64,000 bases of DNA. Source: Zobellella denitrificans (GTDB lineage: Bacteria > Pseudomonadota > Gammaproteobacteria > Enterobacterales > Aeromonadaceae). The DNA lies in assembly GCF_002237365.1 (NCBI RefSeq), contig NZ_NMUO01000003.1, positions 33,615 through 97,614 of the forward strand, read 5' to 3'. Shown piece by piece: positions 28,182 to 38,799 of the stretch (positions within the stretch are counted from its first letter, which is position 1; every line of letters begins with the position of its first letter). The notes below the pieces were generated by a model. The model was given only the letters and a program-made list of their open reading frames with translations. It was not told where the DNA came from and ran no database searches. Both the position numbers and the translations under genes were made by a program.

Positions 28182-30292
28182 GCGAACAACAACCGACCTT
28201 CACCCTGCGCAAGGACGACGGCATCGGCATCATCACCATGAATGTGCCGGGCGAACGCATGAACACCCTGCGGGCGAGCTTTGCCGGGGAGATCCGCGCC
28301 CTGCTGGACGACATCCAGGCCGACGCCAGCCTCAAGGGGCTGGTGCTTTGCTCGGGCAAGCCCGACTCCTTCGTGGCCGGCGCCGACGTCAACATGCTGG
28401 CCGCCTGCCAGAGCGCCGGCGAGGCGCAAGCCCTGGCCCGGGCCGGCCAGGAAATCTTCACCACCCTGGAGGCGCTGAAACTGCCGCTGATCGCCGCCAT
28501 TCACGGCCCCTGCCTGGGGGGCGGCCTGGAGCTGGCCCTGGCCTGTCACGGCCGGGTGTGCAGCGACGACGACATCACCCGCCTGGGGCTGCCGGAAGTG
28601 CAGCTCGGCCTGTTGCCCGGCTCCGGCGGCACCCAGCGCCTGCCCCGGCTGGTGGGGCTGACCAGGGCGCTGGACATGATGCTCACCGGCAAGCAGCTGC
28701 GGCCCAAGCAGGCGCTGAAAGCCGGCCTGGTGGACGATATGGTGCCCCACAGCATACTGCTGGACACCGCCATCGCCCTGGCCCGCAAGGGCAAGCCGAA
28801 GCACAAACGCAAGCAGGATCTCAAGACCCTGGCGCTGGAGGCCAACCCCTTCGGGCGCAAGCTGGTGTTCGACAAGGCGCTGAGCGCCCTGCGCCACAAG
28901 ACCCGCGGCAACTATCCGGCGCCGGAAAAGCTGCTGGAAGTGGTGCGCACCGGGCTGGAAGAAGGCATGAGCAAGGGCCTGGCCGCCGAGGCCAGGGCGT
29001 TCGGCGAGCTGGTGATGACGCCGGAGTCGGCGGCATTGCGCCACCTGTTCTTCGCCACCACCGAGATGAAAAAGGAAAGAACCTTCCAGGGCGCCGAGCC
29101 CATGGCGCTCAAGCGCATCGGGGTGCTGGGCGGCGGCCTGATGGGCGGCGGCATCGCCTTCGTCACCGCCACCAGGGCGGGGCTGCCGGTGCGCATCAAG
29201 GACATTGCCCACAACGGCATCAACCAGGCCATGGCCACCGCCCACCAGTTGCTCGCGCCCAGGGTCAAGAAGCAGCAACTGCGCGCCACCGAGATGCAGC
29301 GCCAACTGGCGCTGATGACCGGCACCCTGGATTACAGCGGCTTCGGCCGGGTCGACATGGTGGTGGAGGCGGTGTTCGAGGATCTGGAAGTGAAGCGCAA
29401 GATGGTGGCCGAGGTGGAAGCCCATTGCCCGGCCCATGTCGTGTTCGCCTCCAACACCTCCTCCCTGCCCATCCACCAGATAGCAGAAGGGGCGACGCGG
29501 CCGGAGCGGGTGCTGGGCCTGCACTACTTCAGCCCGGTGGACAAGATGCCGCTGGCGGAGATCATTCCCCACGCGGGCACCAGCAACGAGACGGTGGCCA
29601 CCGCCATCAAGCTGGCCCGGGCCCAGGGCAAGACCCCCATAGTGGTGCGGGACAAGGCCGGTTTTTACGTCAACCGCATCCTCGCCCCCTACCTCAACGA
29701 GGCGGCGCGGCTGCTGCTGGAAGGCGAGCCCATCGAGGCCATCGACCGGGCCCTGGTGGACTACGGCTTCCCGGTGGGGCCCATCACCCTGCTGGACGAG
29801 GTGGGCATCGACGTGGCGTCCAAGATCTCCCCCATCCTGGAGCGGGAGCTGGGCAGCCGCTTCAAGGCGCCGGAGGCCTTCGGCAAGCTGCTGGACGACA
29901 AGCGCCATGGCAAGAAGAACGGCCGCGGCTTCTACCGGTTCGACAAGAAGGGCAAGCCGGTGGACGAGAGCGTCTACAGGCTGCTCGGCGTCAAGCCCCA
30001 GGGCCGGCTGCCGGCCGGGGACATGGCCGAACGCTGCGTGCTCTTGATGCTGAACGAGGCGGCCATGACCCTGGACGAAGGGGTGGTGGCCTCGGCCCGG
30101 GACGGGGACATCGGCGCCATTTTCGGCATCGGCTTCCCGCCCTTCAGCGGCGGCCCCTTCCACCATATGCACCGGCAGGGCATTAGCGCCATCGTCGCCA
30201 AAATGGAGGAATACGCCCGCAAGTACGGCGAACGCTTCGCCCCCTGCGACGCCCTGCGCCGACTGGCGGAAGAAGGACGCAGTTACTACTGA
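28178..30292 (+). CDS. fadJ: Multifunctional fatty acid oxidation protein FadJ
   Basis: This 704-residue bifunctional enzyme has an N-terminal enoyl-CoA hydratase domain (about 1-190, with [15 protein letters not shown] and [16 protein letters not shown]) and a C-terminal 3-hydroxyacyl-CoA dehydrogenase (NAD motif [13 protein letters not shown] near residue 313, then the C-terminal dehydrogenase domains). It forms the alpha subunit of the FadIJ complex, used in anaerobic or alternative beta-oxidation in E. coli. A heptamer repeat starts 4 bases after its stop. Confidence 0.95.
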   Translation: MSEQQPTFTLRKDDGIGIITMNVPGERMNTLRASFAGEIRALLDDIQADASLKGLVLCSGKPDSFVAGADVNMLAACQSAGEAQALARAGQEIFTTLEALKLPLIAAIHGPCLGGGLELALACHGRVCSDDDITRLGLPEVQLGLLPGSGGTQRLPRLVGLTRALDMMLTGKQLRPKQALKAGLVDDMVPHSILLDTAIALARKGKPKHKRKQDLKTLALEANPFGRKLVFDKALSALRHKTRGNYPAPEKLLEVVRTGLEEGMSKGLAAEARAFGELVMTPESAALRHLFFATTEMKKERTFQGAEPMALKRIGVLGGGLMGGGIAFVTATRAGLPVRIKDIAHNGINQAMATAHQLLAPRVKKQQLRATEMQRQLALMTGTLDYSGFGRVDMVVEAVFEDLEVKRKMVAEVEAHCPAHVVFASNTSSLPIHQIAEGATRPERVLGLHYFSPVDKMPLAEIIPHAGTSNETVATAIKLARAQGKTPIVVRDKAGFYVNRILAPYLNEAARLLLEGEPIEAIDRALVDYGFPVGPITLLDEVGIDVASKISPILERELGSRFKAPEAFGKLLDDKRHGKKNGRGFYRFDKKGKPVDESVYRLLGVKPQGRLPAGDMAERCVLLMLNEAAMTLDEGVVASARDGDIGAIFGIGFPPFSGGPFHHMHRQGISAIVAKMEEYARKYGERFAPCDALRRLAEEGRSYY

Positions 30293-30296
30293 CTAA

Positions 30297-30325
30297 AGCT
30301 TGAAGCTTGAAGCTTGAAGCTGGAA
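30297..30325 (+). repeat. AGCTTGA heptamer tandem repeat
   Basis: Three AGCTTGA units and one AGCTGGA variant follow the fadJ stop directly. The period of 7 is exact. Confidence 0.9.
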
Positions 30326-30329
30326 GATC

Positions 30330-30399
30330 CTTCCGGCTTCCGGCTTCCGGCTTCCGGCTTCCGGCTTCCGGCTTCCGGCTTCCGGCTTCCGGCTTCCGG
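30330..30399 (+). repeat. CTTCCGG heptamer tandem repeat, 10 perfect units
   Basis: Ten identical CTTCCGG units run without a mismatch, 4 bases after the AGCTTGA array and 18 bases before the htpG heat-shock promoter. Perfect identity suggests recent expansion or active slippage. Confidence 0.95.
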
Positions 30400-30417
30400 C
30401 TTTGTTTCCACCCAGCC

Positions 30418-30445
30418 CTTGAAATCCCGCGCGGCAACCCCATCT
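30418..30445 (+). promoter_or_regulatory. Sigma-32 heat-shock promoter of htpG
   Basis: CTTGAAA and CCCCATCT, separated by 13 bases, match the sigma-32 consensus closely. The -10 element ends 36 bases before the htpG ATG, the right place for the chaperone gene. Confidence 0.88.
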
Positions 30446-30481
30446 TTCAGGCTGTAGGTTAAACCAAGCAAGGAACTTATC

Positions 30482-32392
30482 ATGTCAGAAGCCGTGCATA
30501 CCGAAACTCATGGTTTTCAAACCGAAGTCAAACAACTGCTCAACCTGATGGCGCACAGCCTCTATTCCAACAAAGAGGTGTTTCTGCGCGAGCTGGTGTC
30601 CAACGCCGCCGACGCCGCCGACAAGCTGCGCTTCAAGGCCCTGTCTGACAGTGAACTCTATGAGAACGACGGCAACCTGCGGGTGCGCCTGATCCTGGAC
30701 AAGGATAAAAAGACCCTGACCATCTCCGACAACGGCATCGGCATGACCCGGGACGAGGTGATCGAGCACCTGGGCACCATCGCCAAGTCCGGCACCAAGG
30801 CCTTTTTCAGCCAGCTGTCCGGCGACCAGGCCAGGGATTCCCAGCTGATCGGCCAGTTCGGGGTGGGTTTCTACTCCGCCTTTATCGTGGCCGACAAGGT
30901 CACGGTGCTGAGCCGGGCCGCCGGCCAGCCCGCCGATCGCGGCGTGCGCTGGGAGTCCGACGGCGACGGCACCTTCACCGTGGCCGACATCGACAAGCCC
31001 GGTCGTGGCACCGATGTGATCCTGCATCTGCGCGAGGAGGAGCAGGAGTTCCTCGACGACTGGCGCCTGCGCAGCATCATCGGCAAGTATTCCGACCACA
31101 TCAGCATCGCGGTGGAAATGTGGAAAGAGGGTGAACCCGAGCGGGAAGAAGACGGCGAAAAAGTGCTCGCCACCGAAGGCGAGTGGGAACAGGTGAACAA
31201 GGCCACCGCCCTGTGGACCCGCGCCAAGGGCGAGGTGAGCGACGAGGAATACCAGGAATTCTACAAGCACATCTCCCACGACTGGCAGGACGCCCTGGCC
31301 TGGAGCCACAACAAGGTGGAAGGCAACCAGGAATACACCAGCCTGCTGTACGTGCCCGCCAAGGCGCCCTGGGACCTGTGGAACCGGGATCAGAGCCACG
31401 GCCTCAAGCTCTATGTGCAGCGGGTGTTTATCATGGATGACGCCGAGCAGTTCATGCCCACCTACCTGCGGTTCGTAAAGGGCGTGCTCGACTCCAACGA
31501 TCTGCCGCTCAACGTCTCCCGCGAGATCCTGCAGGACAACAAGATCACCGCCCAGCTGCGCAAGGCCTGCACCAAGCGGGTGCTGGGCATGCTGGAGCAG
31601 ATGGCGAAGGACGATGCCGACAAGTACCAGGGCTTCTGGAAGGAATTCGGCAACGTGCTGAAGGAAGGCCCGGCCGAAGACTACGCCAACCGGGAACAGA
31701 TCGCCGGCCTGCTGCGTTTTGCCAGCACCCATAACGATACCGACGCCCAGACGGTGTCGCTCGACGATTACCTCGGCCGGATGAAGGAAGGCCAGGACAA
31801 GATCTACTACATCACCGCCGACAGCTACGCCGCCGCCAGCCACAGCCCGCACCTGGAAATTTTCCGCAAGAAGGGCATCGAGGTGCTGCTGATGTGGGAG
31901 CGGGTGGACGAGTGGCTGATGAACCACCTCAGCGACTATAAAGAGAAGCAGTTCGTGTCGGTGACCAAGGGCGAGCTGGACCTGGGCGAGCTGGACGACG
32001 AGGAAACCAAAAAGGCCCAGGAAGAAGCCAAGGAAGCCCTGGCGCCCCTGCTGGAGCGGGTGAAGACCGCCCTGGGCGACGAGGTGAAGGAAGTGCGCCT
32101 GACCCACCGCCTGACCAGCACCCCCTCCTGCGTGGTGGCCGGCGAGCACGACATGAGCACCCAGATGATCAAGCTGATGCGCGCCGCCGGCCAGCCGGTG
32201 CCGGAGCAGAAGTACATCCTGGAGCTCAACCCGGATCACGTGCTGGTGAAAAAGCTCGAAAGCCTGGCCGAAGGCGAGCAGTTCAACGAGTGGTCCCAGC
32301 TGCTGCTGGAGCAGGCCCAGCTTGCCGAGCAGGGCGGCCTGAAAGACCCGGCCGCCTTCGTGGCCCGGGTCAACCGCCTGCTGCTGGGCTAA
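30482..32392 (+). CDS. htpG: HtpG, bacterial Hsp90
   Basis: HtpG (636 residues) is the ATP-dependent chaperone of the Hsp90 family. It has the GHKL ATPase domain ([34 protein letters not shown]), the middle domain with LNVSREILQ, and the C-terminal dimerisation domain. AAGGAA lies before the ATG. Length is near E. coli HtpG (624). A sigma-32 promoter precedes it and two terminators follow. Confidence 0.98.
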   Translation: MSEAVHTETHGFQTEVKQLLNLMAHSLYSNKEVFLRELVSNAADAADKLRFKALSDSELYENDGNLRVRLILDKDKKTLTISDNGIGMTRDEVIEHLGTIAKSGTKAFFSQLSGDQARDSQLIGQFGVGFYSAFIVADKVTVLSRAAGQPADRGVRWESDGDGTFTVADIDKPGRGTDVILHLREEEQEFLDDWRLRSIIGKYSDHISIAVEMWKEGEPEREEDGEKVLATEGEWEQVNKATALWTRAKGEVSDEEYQEFYKHISHDWQDALAWSHNKVEGNQEYTSLLYVPAKAPWDLWNRDQSHGLKLYVQRVFIMDDAEQFMPTYLRFVKGVLDSNDLPLNVSREILQDNKITAQLRKACTKRVLGMLEQMAKDDADKYQGFWKEFGNVLKEGPAEDYANREQIAGLLRFASTHNDTDAQTVSLDDYLGRMKEGQDKIYYITADSYAAASHSPHLEIFRKKGIEVLLMWERVDEWLMNHLSDYKEKQFVSVTKGELDLGELDDEETKKAQEEAKEALAPLLERVKTALGDEVKEVRLTHRLTSTPSCVVAGEHDMSTQMIKLMRAAGQPVPEQKYILELNPDHVLVKKLESLAEGEQFNEWSQLLLEQAQLAEQGGLKDPAAFVARVNRLLLG

Positions 32393-32400
32393 ACAGTAAA

Positions 32401-32426
32401 CCACCCCGGCGCACCGGGGCGGTTTT
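32401..32426 (+). terminator. First terminator after htpG
   Basis: CCACCCCGG / CCGGGGCGG pairs with one mismatch around a CGCA loop and is followed by TTTT. Confidence 0.75.
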
Positions 32427-32440
32427 CCTTCCATCCCCAG

Positions 32441-32472
32441 CAATGCCCTGCCTTCGCAGGGCGTTGCTTTTT
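32441..32472 (+). terminator. Second terminator after htpG
   Basis: CAATGCCCTGC / GCAGGGCGTTG forms an 11-bp stem with one wobble pair and a CTTC loop, then CTTTTT. It touches the stop codon of the convergent amidohydrolase gene. Confidence 0.8.
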
Positions 32473-34235
32473 CAGGGCGTCGGCGGCCGCTGATGGTAGG
32501 GCTCGACATGGGAGCCATGGAACAGCTCCTGCCCGGCGATAATGGTTCTTTCCACCGCCAGATCCCGCAGCCGTAGCGGAACGACGCTCAGGGGGTCTTC
32601 CGCCAGCACCACCAGATCCGCTACCTTGCCCACCTCGATGCTGCCGCGCTCCTGTTCGTCGAAGGTCAGGTAGGCCGGTCCCCGGGTGTAGGCCCGGATC
32701 GCCTCTTCCACGGAAATCGCCTCTTCGGCACCATAAACCTTGCCGTCATGGCCGAGACGGTTCACCGCCGCCCAGATCCCGAGCAGGGGACCATGGGGCA
32801 GGCCGTCCGAGCCGTAGGCGATGCGGATGCCGCGCTCCAGCAGGGAGCGTTGTGGATTCTGCCGCTCCAGCCGGTTGCCGCTCACCGCCGCCAGCATAAA
32901 GGCGTTGTTGTAGTAGGTATAGTTGGGCTGGGTGTCGACGATCAGGTCCAGCTCGGCGATCTTGGCGAGGGTCTCCTCCGGCGGCCTGATGGTCAGGTGA
33001 TGGAGATGGTGGCGATGATCCTCTCGGGGGTACTCCCGCAGTACCCGCTCCAGCACCTCGACCGCCTCGACCACGGCCCCATCCCCTATGGTATGGATGC
33101 CGAGCTGCCAGCCCAGCTCATGGGCCCGGCTGGCCACCCGGTACAGGCTGTCCTTGGGGATCACAGTCACGCCGTTGAAATCGCCCTTCCGGTTTTCCCA
33201 GGGGCCCCGTTCATCGAAACGTACCTTGCCGTCGTAGGGTTTGAGGGTCCTGAAGTCCGGTACCGCGATGGCGCCGTCCATGCTCATCTTGATGGCACCG
33301 AGCTTCAGCCGGTCATTACCGATACCGGTACGAAAACCGAGTCCTTCCAGCTCGGCGAGGCTGGTGTCGACATCGTCGTAGCCGGGAAACAGGAAAATCT
33401 GCAGGGTGGCTCGGGGCAGCTCGTCCCCCCAGCGCTGGTAGACATCCTGGATCAGGCGCAACTCGTTCGGGCGCACGCCGGCGATATTGACGCTGGTGAC
33501 CCCCATGGGCAGGAATTTTGCCAACTGGGCGCGCAGGTTGTCCCGGGCGCTGTCGTCACTCAACGCCGGATTGGGGATGACCCGGGTGGCGTAGCGTCGC
33601 GCACCCATGGTCAGTACGCCCTGCGGCTCGCCCTGTTCGTCCCGCACGATAAGCCCATCCTTGGGCTCCGGCGTGTCCTTGCTCAAGCCGGCCAGCTCGA
33701 TGGCTTTGGAGTTGAGGGTGAGCTTGAGCACGCCGCAGGCCAGCATCACCGGGTGGTCGGGTACGATGGCGTCCAGCTCCCAGCGGTTGGGCATCTGCAT
33801 ATGGCAATGGGGGCGATTCATCAGCCCGACCAGCCAGTCACCGGCCGGCACCTTGGCGGCCTCCCGGGCCAGTATCTCTGTTAACTGATCAGGGGTGGGA
33901 ATATTGAAAGTGGCGCCGAAGGGGCGGGGGCCTGTCCCCACATGGATATGGCCGTCATAGAAGCCGGGCAGCAGGGACTTGCCCTGCAGATCGACCTGCC
34001 GGGTATCGTTTCCGGCCAGCTCCTGCAACTGAGCATGGCTGCCGACCGCCATGATACGTCCCGCCTTGATGGCCACCGCGTCGGTGATGTCGAAGTGGTC
34101 ATTGACGGTCATGACCCGGGCATTGTAGTAGATGGTTTCGGCTTCTCCCCCGGGCGTAACGGCCCCGGCAGAAAACGTCATGGCAGAAGCCAGGAGCATG
34201 GCCGACCATGCCGTTTTGTCTCTTGTGTTATCCAT
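32472..34235 (-). CDS. Exported amidohydrolase (amidohydrolase 3 family)
   Basis: This 587-residue metal-dependent hydrolase of the YtcJ-like amidohydrolase 3 family has a signal peptide-like start (SAMLLASAMTFSAGAV). Metal ligands are suggested by GFYDGHIHVG near residue 97, the late HTIGDGAV and the C-terminal AYGSDGLP. The C-terminal AYTRGPAYLTFDEQERGSIEVGK-type region is common to the family. Substrates of the family are varied amides or imides and cannot be assigned. It stands alone between htpG and the phosphatase gene. Confidence 0.85.
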   Translation of the reverse strand: MDNTRDKTAWSAMLLASAMTFSAGAVTPGGEAETIYYNARVMTVNDHFDITDAVAIKAGRIMAVGSHAQLQELAGNDTRQVDLQGKSLLPGFYDGHIHVGTGPRPFGATFNIPTPDQLTEILAREAAKVPAGDWLVGLMNRPHCHMQMPNRWELDAIVPDHPVMLACGVLKLTLNSKAIELAGLSKDTPEPKDGLIVRDEQGEPQGVLTMGARRYATRVIPNPALSDDSARDNLRAQLAKFLPMGVTSVNIAGVRPNELRLIQDVYQRWGDELPRATLQIFLFPGYDDVDTSLAELEGLGFRTGIGNDRLKLGAIKMSMDGAIAVPDFRTLKPYDGKVRFDERGPWENRKGDFNGVTVIPKDSLYRVASRAHELGWQLGIHTIGDGAVVEAVEVLERVLREYPREDHRHHLHHLTIRPPEETLAKIAELDLIVDTQPNYTYYNNAFMLAAVSGNRLERQNPQRSLLERGIRIAYGSDGLPHGPLLGIWAAVNRLGHDGKVYGAEEAISVEEAIRAYTRGPAYLTFDEQERGSIEVGKVADLVVLAEDPLSVVPLRLRDLAVERTIIAGQELFHGSHVEPYHQRPPTP

Positions 34236-34384
34236 CGCGTTTCCTTTATCACATCCATTTGCCTGACGGTGGTTATTTTTGCTAACTAATTGTTATAAAA
34301 TTGCTAGCAAGTGGCATCACACTGTATCCTGGCCACCGGAGCCAGGGCCAACCGGCATGGTGCTGTGGTGCCAGGCTAGGCGGC

Positions 34385-35050
34385 TCAGAGCCAGCTGCGG
34401 ATTTCCAACAGGGTCAGATGGCCTTCGGGGGTGAAGGCGCCGGTGTCGATATACAGCATGTTGCCGAGGCGGGTAATGGCGGGGACTATGCTGTGGCCGG
34501 CCAGGACCAGATCGATGTGGGCGATGGGCGTGGGGTCGCGTCGGGCCAGCCGCTCCCGGGCCCATACCAGTTGGGCAAGCTGGTCCCGGGTGAGTGGCCG
34601 GTGCAGGCTGTACCAGTCCTGCTCGGGGACTTCGGCATGCACCAGGCCGACCTTGTTGCCGCTCAGCTCCACTTCGATGGCATGGGGCATGCGGGCGAGG
34701 GCGCTACGGGCATAGGCCTTCAGCTCCGCCCAGTCGTACTCGAAGCCCCACTGGCCGCCGTTCATAAGCCAGTGGGCGAGGGCGCCGGGGCTGGCGCATT
34801 CCAGGGCGGCCTGCATCATCTGTTCGTGGTTGCCCTGCACCGCGAAAAACCAGGGCTCGAACACCAGGTCCAGGCAATCGAGGGAGCGGGGGCCCCGATC
34901 GATCAGGTCGCCCACGCTGAACAGGCGATCGCGTTCGGGATTGAAAGCGGCATCGGCCAGGCAGGAGCGCAGTGCTTCATAGCAGCCGTGCAGATCGCCG
35001 ATGGCGAAGTCGCGGCCCCGCTTGTTCGCGCCGAATGTCTGCAGCTGCAT
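34385..35050 (-). CDS. PPP-family serine/threonine-type metallophosphatase
   Basis: This 221-residue phosphatase resembles PrpA and lambda phosphatase. The three metal-binding motifs are in order: GDLHGCYEAL near residue 18, GDLIDRGP near residue 47 and GNHEQMM near residue 74; the later AGHSIV is also typical. It probably dephosphorylates proteins or small phosphoesters in the cytoplasm. It is flanked by unrelated genes, so its target is unknown. Confidence 0.88.
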   Translation of the reverse strand: MQLQTFGANKRGRDFAIGDLHGCYEALRSCLADAAFNPERDRLFSVGDLIDRGPRSLDCLDLVFEPWFFAVQGNHEQMMQAALECASPGALAHWLMNGGQWGFEYDWAELKAYARSALARMPHAIEVELSGNKVGLVHAEVPEQDWYSLHRPLTRDQLAQLVWARERLARRDPTPIAHIDLVLAGHSIVPAITRLGNMLYIDTGAFTPEGHLTLLEIRSWL

Positions 35051-35316
35051 GCCCGGATCTCCGCTCGAATACCCATATTACCCATGCCTTACGTTCAGTG
35101 TAGTGCCCATCTCCGGCGCGGATGGAGGCCAGGGCCGGGCGCAGCCGGCGTTGTCCGGGCCAGGATATTTCCCTGCGGGGACGCGGGGTGCGTTCGATAC
35201 CGCTTTAATACCGAGGTTTGCCGTCAATATCATCAATAGGTCTAACAGGGCCGTCCTCTCCCTTGTTCCCATGCCGGTGTCATGCCACAATCAGGCCCCA
35301 AATTACGAATGATTAA

Positions 35317-35979
<663 letters not shown>

Positions 35980-35993
35980 TTCCATCGTTCTTC

Positions 35994-36022
35994 GGCCGGG
36001 AGCCTGTGGCTTCCGGCCTTTG
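35994..36022 (+). terminator. Weak terminator between adk and hemH
   Basis: GGCCGG-GAGCC / GGCTTCCGGCC folds into a hairpin followed by TTTGCT. The T-run is poor, so read-through into hemH is likely. Confidence 0.5.
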
Positions 36023-36044
36023 CTATTCAGGATATGGTAACAAG

Positions 36045-37013
36045 GTGAAAACAGGCGTCTTACTGGTTAACCTGGGTACCCCCTCAGCCCCCACCGCCAA
36101 GGCGGTAAAGACCTTTCTCAGCCAGTTTCTGCACGACCGTCGGGTAGTCGATGTTCCCCGGGCCCTGTGGTGCCCGTTGCTGCACGGCATTATTCTGCCC
36201 TTTCGTTCCCCCAGGGTCGCCAGGCTTTATCAGTCCATCTGGTGGGAGGAAGGCTCGCCGCTGATGGTGATCAGCCGGCGCCAGCAGGCGGCATTGGCCG
36301 AGGCGCTGAACGAAGCGGGCATCGACATGCCGGTGGCGCTAGGCATGAGCTATGGTGAACCCTCCCTGGCAACGGCCTGGCAGGAGCTGAAATCGGCCGG
36401 GGTGGACAGGGTGGTTTTGCTGCCGCTTTATCCCCAGTACTCGGTCAGCACGACCGCGTCGGTGTTCGATGGCTGGGCCCGGCTGATGAAAAAAGAGCGT
36501 CTGGTGCCGGCTTTTCGTTTTATCCACGACTACCACGACCACAGCGGCTACATCCAGGCACTGGCCGAGTCGGTGCGTCGGCATTGGGAACAGCACGGGC
36601 GCGGCGAACTGCTGTTGCTCTCCTACCACGGCATCCCCAGGCGCTACGAAGATGAAGGCGACCCCTATGGCCAGCAGTGCCACCGTACTTCCGAGCTGCT
36701 GGCCGCCGAACTGGGGCTGGAGCGCCACCAGTGGCGCACTACTTTTCAGTCCCGCTTCGGGCGCGAAGAGTGGCTGCAGCCCTATACCGACGACACCATG
36801 AAAGCCTTGCCGGGGGAGGGCATCAAGCGGCTGGACGTGATCTGCCCCGCCTTTTCCGCCGATTGCCTCGAAACCCTGGAAGAGATCGCCGAGCAGAACA
36901 GGGAGCTCTTCATGGCCTCCGGTGGCGAAGCTTACCACTATATCCCCGCCCTCAATGACCAGCTCGCCCATATCCGCATGATGATGGATCTGGTCTGCCG
37001 CGAACTGGTGTGA
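36045..37013 (+). CDS. hemH: Ferrochelatase
   Basis: Ferrochelatase (322 residues) inserts Fe2+ into protoporphyrin IX at the end of haem synthesis. It starts [16 protein letters not shown] like other family members. The metal-site histidine is in [12 protein letters not shown], and the second conserved segment is [15 protein letters not shown]. The GTG at 36045 was chosen because an in-frame GTG at 36006 lies inside the upstream hairpin and adds an unrelated stretch. Length agrees with E. coli HemH (320). Confidence 0.95.
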   Translation: MKTGVLLVNLGTPSAPTAKAVKTFLSQFLHDRRVVDVPRALWCPLLHGIILPFRSPRVARLYQSIWWEEGSPLMVISRRQQAALAEALNEAGIDMPVALGMSYGEPSLATAWQELKSAGVDRVVLLPLYPQYSVSTTASVFDGWARLMKKERLVPAFRFIHDYHDHSGYIQALAESVRRHWEQHGRGELLLLSYHGIPRRYEDEGDPYGQQCHRTSELLAAELGLERHQWRTTFQSRFGREEWLQPYTDDTMKALPGEGIKRLDVICPAFSADCLETLEEIAEQNRELFMASGGEAYHYIPALNDQLAHIRMMMDLVCRELV

Positions 37014-37053
37014 CCATCTTTTCCACATGAGCCTGTGACCCCGGCACAGGCTC

Positions 37054-37439
37054 CGTAGGCGCCCGTTTACGTGGCGCAAACCAGCAACCGGTGGGGTGCC
37101 TGTGGCTCCGGTGGGGTGTTCCCGGCGGCTAAAGCGCCGGCTACGGGTGCAGGTGTCGCCTGCGGGCGCGGCGCCTGCCCTGTAGTTGCCCGTTTACGTG
37201 GCGCAAACCGGCAACCGGCGGGGTGCTTGTGGCTCCGGTGGGGTGTTCCCGGCGGCTAAAGCGCCGGCTACGGCCAGGAAGGCATGTTCCGGCGGCCACG
37301 GGCGCCGGTTGTGGGTACCGGTGCTGGTTACGGGTGGGTGGTGGTTCCGTAGGCGCCCGTTTACGTGGCGCAAGCCGGCAACCGGTGGGGTGCCTGTAGA
37401 TCCGGTGTGGCATTTTCCGGCGGCTAAAGCGCCGGCTAC
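37054..37439 (-). repeat. REP array upstream side of the RAYT gene
   Basis: Alternating palindromes lie in one orientation: type A at about 37054-37080, 37184-37206 and 37347-37373; type B at 37119-37144, 37246-37271 and 37413-37439. Each, read on the minus strand, begins with GTAG, the tetranucleotide typical of REP elements recognised by RAYT transposases. Spacers such as AACCGGCGGGGTGC are shared as well. A further GC-rich stretch continues to about 37490, with no gene. Confidence 0.85.
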
Positions 37440-37522
37440 GGGGCCGGTGTGGCATGTTTCGGTGGCCACGGACCGGCGACAGGGGCGCGGAGTATCGACA
37501 TTATTTGAGTTCTACAGCGCTG

Positions 37523-37972
37523 CTACAACCATATGGCGTCCCACAATGGATAATCGGCCACGTGCTTGACCAACTGTGCTCTCAATGGATTTGCAACAAT
37601 ATACCGTGCCGTTTGCCGTAAATCCTCATCTCCTCTGATGGCATGGTCATGAAAGCCTCGTTGCCACAGACTGCCTTTGCGCCCAAGGAACTGATTTACC
37701 GCTTTGGCCGAGCGCCCTTTGAACGTATGTAAAGCTCGAGTCAGGAAAGTGGTTTCATCAAGCTGCATCAGCCAATGTAAATGATCTGGCATCAGCACCC
37801 ATGCCAGAGATTGAACATGCATCTGCTGCTGCATGTATTTGAGTTCCTGTACAACCAGGCGACCACTCCGCCAATCGTAGAAAAAAGGCTGCCGATGATG
37901 AGTACAAATCGTTACATGGTATGCCTGATGCGGTAGGGAAACTCTACCTGCCAATGCTTCGCTATAGGTCAT
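37523..37972 (-). CDS. REP-associated tyrosine transposase (RAYT)
   Basis: This 149-residue single-strand DNA transposase belongs to the Y1/IS200-like TnpA-REP family. The HUH motif appears as MPDHLHWL near residue 62, and the catalytic tyrosine should be in ARYIVANPLRA near the C-terminus; HVTICTHHRQPFF is the usual N-terminal segment. The ATG at 37972 follows AAGG, whereas the upstream TTG lacks a site. It is framed by palindromes carrying GTAG, and no IS ends of its own are obvious, so it is a domesticated-type RAYT and not a classical IS200. Confidence 0.9.
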   Translation of the reverse strand: MTYSEALAGRVSLPHQAYHVTICTHHRQPFFYDWRSGRLVVQELKYMQQQMHVQSLAWVLMPDHLHWLMQLDETTFLTRALHTFKGRSAKAVNQFLGRKGSLWQRGFHDHAIRGDEDLRQTARYIVANPLRAQLVKHVADYPLWDAIWL

Positions 37973-37994
37973 GGTGGTTACCTTCAAATAAGCA

Positions 37995-38175
37995 TTTCCC
38001 GGCGGCTAAAGCGCCGGCTACGGGTGCAGGTGTCGCCTGCGGGCGCGGCGCCTGCCCTGTAGGCGCCCGTTCACGTGGCGCAAACCGGCAACCGGCGGGG
38101 TGCCTGTGGATCCGGTGTGGTATGTTCCGGCGGCTAAAGCGCCGGCTACGGGGCCGGTGTGGTATGTTCCGCCGG
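37995..38175 (-). repeat. REP array on the other side of the RAYT gene
   Basis: Type B copies lie at 37995-38021 and 38125-38149 and a type A copy at about 38058-38083, all in the same orientation as the other array. The first about 118 bases are nearly identical to 37119-37238, so the RAYT gene sits between long direct repeats. A truncated CCGCCGGCTAC ends the array. Confidence 0.85.
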
Positions 38176-38204
38176 CTACATGCGTCTGTGGGTACCGCTT
38201 GGAG

Positions 38205-38645
38205 TTAGTGCAAGGCCGGCTCTTCACTGCCCGTTGCGACCAGGAACACTCGGCTGTGGTGCCGTTGTGCCGCCTGTTCAAGCAACTGCTGCTGCCCGGC
38301 AGGCTGCCGCCATTGCCAGCACACCACGGCGGCTATGCTTTTATAGGCCATGGCCCGCAGCAGCAACTGTTGTTGCTCTACCTTGTTACCCATGTCGATA
38401 ACCAGCGCCGGATCTACCCCGGCGTCGGCCAGCAGGCGGCGCGACAGGGGCGCGGGCGTGTTGAGCATAAGGATCCATCCGCGCCGTTCATGGCTGATGG
38501 CGGCGAGTTCAGCCAGCAGTTGGCATTGCCCGGCATTGTTCCATCCGTCAAACCACTCCACCAGCGGCGCCTTGGACACCGGCTGATGCCATTGCCTGGA
38601 CGGTACGGAAAAGACCTGTTTGCGAGACAGCAAGACGGTAGCCAT
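38205..38645 (-). CDS. sulA: SulA-like SOS cell-division inhibitor
   Basis: This 146-residue protein resembles SulA, which binds FtsZ and blocks division during DNA damage. It is shorter than E. coli SulA (169) mainly at the N-terminus. The family pattern is seen in RGWILMLNTPAPLSRRLLADAGVD and the KVEQQQLLLRAM segment. The ATG at 38645 follows GGGAG. Two perfect LexA boxes lie upstream, strongly supporting SOS control. No lexA is adjacent, so the gene is not part of a lexA-sulA operon. Confidence 0.85.
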   Translation of the reverse strand: MATVLLSRKQVFSVPSRQWHQPVSKAPLVEWFDGWNNAGQCQLLAELAAISHERRGWILMLNTPAPLSRRLLADAGVDPALVIDMGNKVEQQQLLLRAMAYKSIAAVVCWQWRQPAGQQQLLEQAAQRHHSRVFLVATGSEEPALH

Positions 38646-38663
38646 ATGCACTCCCTGTTGATT

Positions 38664-38683
38664 TACTGTTTATATATACAGTA
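38664..38683. promoter_or_regulatory. LexA box 1 and sulA promoter
   Basis: A perfect palindrome with CTGT-N8-ACAG and flanking TA on both sides lies 19 bases before the sulA ATG. On the minus strand TTGACC (38707-38702) and GATACT (38685-38680), 16 bases apart, form a promoter whose -10 overlaps this box. Confidence 0.92.
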
Positions 38684-38713
38684 TCGATCATCAACCGCAG
38701 AGGTCAAGAAAAA

Positions 38714-38733
38714 TACTGTTTAAATTTACAGTA
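38714..38733. promoter_or_regulatory. LexA box 2
   Basis: A second perfect CTGT-N8-ACAG palindrome with TA flanks lies 50 bases from box 1, centre to centre (about five helical turns). It sits between sulA and the divergent DUF4250 gene and could act on either. Confidence 0.9.
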
Positions 38734-38799
38734 TCTCGGCCTCGCCGGCGTTTGGTGCCGATCTATACTGAGCAGACAGGCACGACAAGGGGGCAGGCC

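Noticed and set aside
28348..30186. 612-codon open frame in another frame of fadJ
   Set aside because: It is made almost only of Gly, Arg, Ala, His and Pro, and fadJ itself is unambiguous.
37054..37490. Small proteins in the REP array
   Set aside because: Short open frames there are translations of palindromes (for example repeated RRLKRRLR-like strings) with no ribosome sites.
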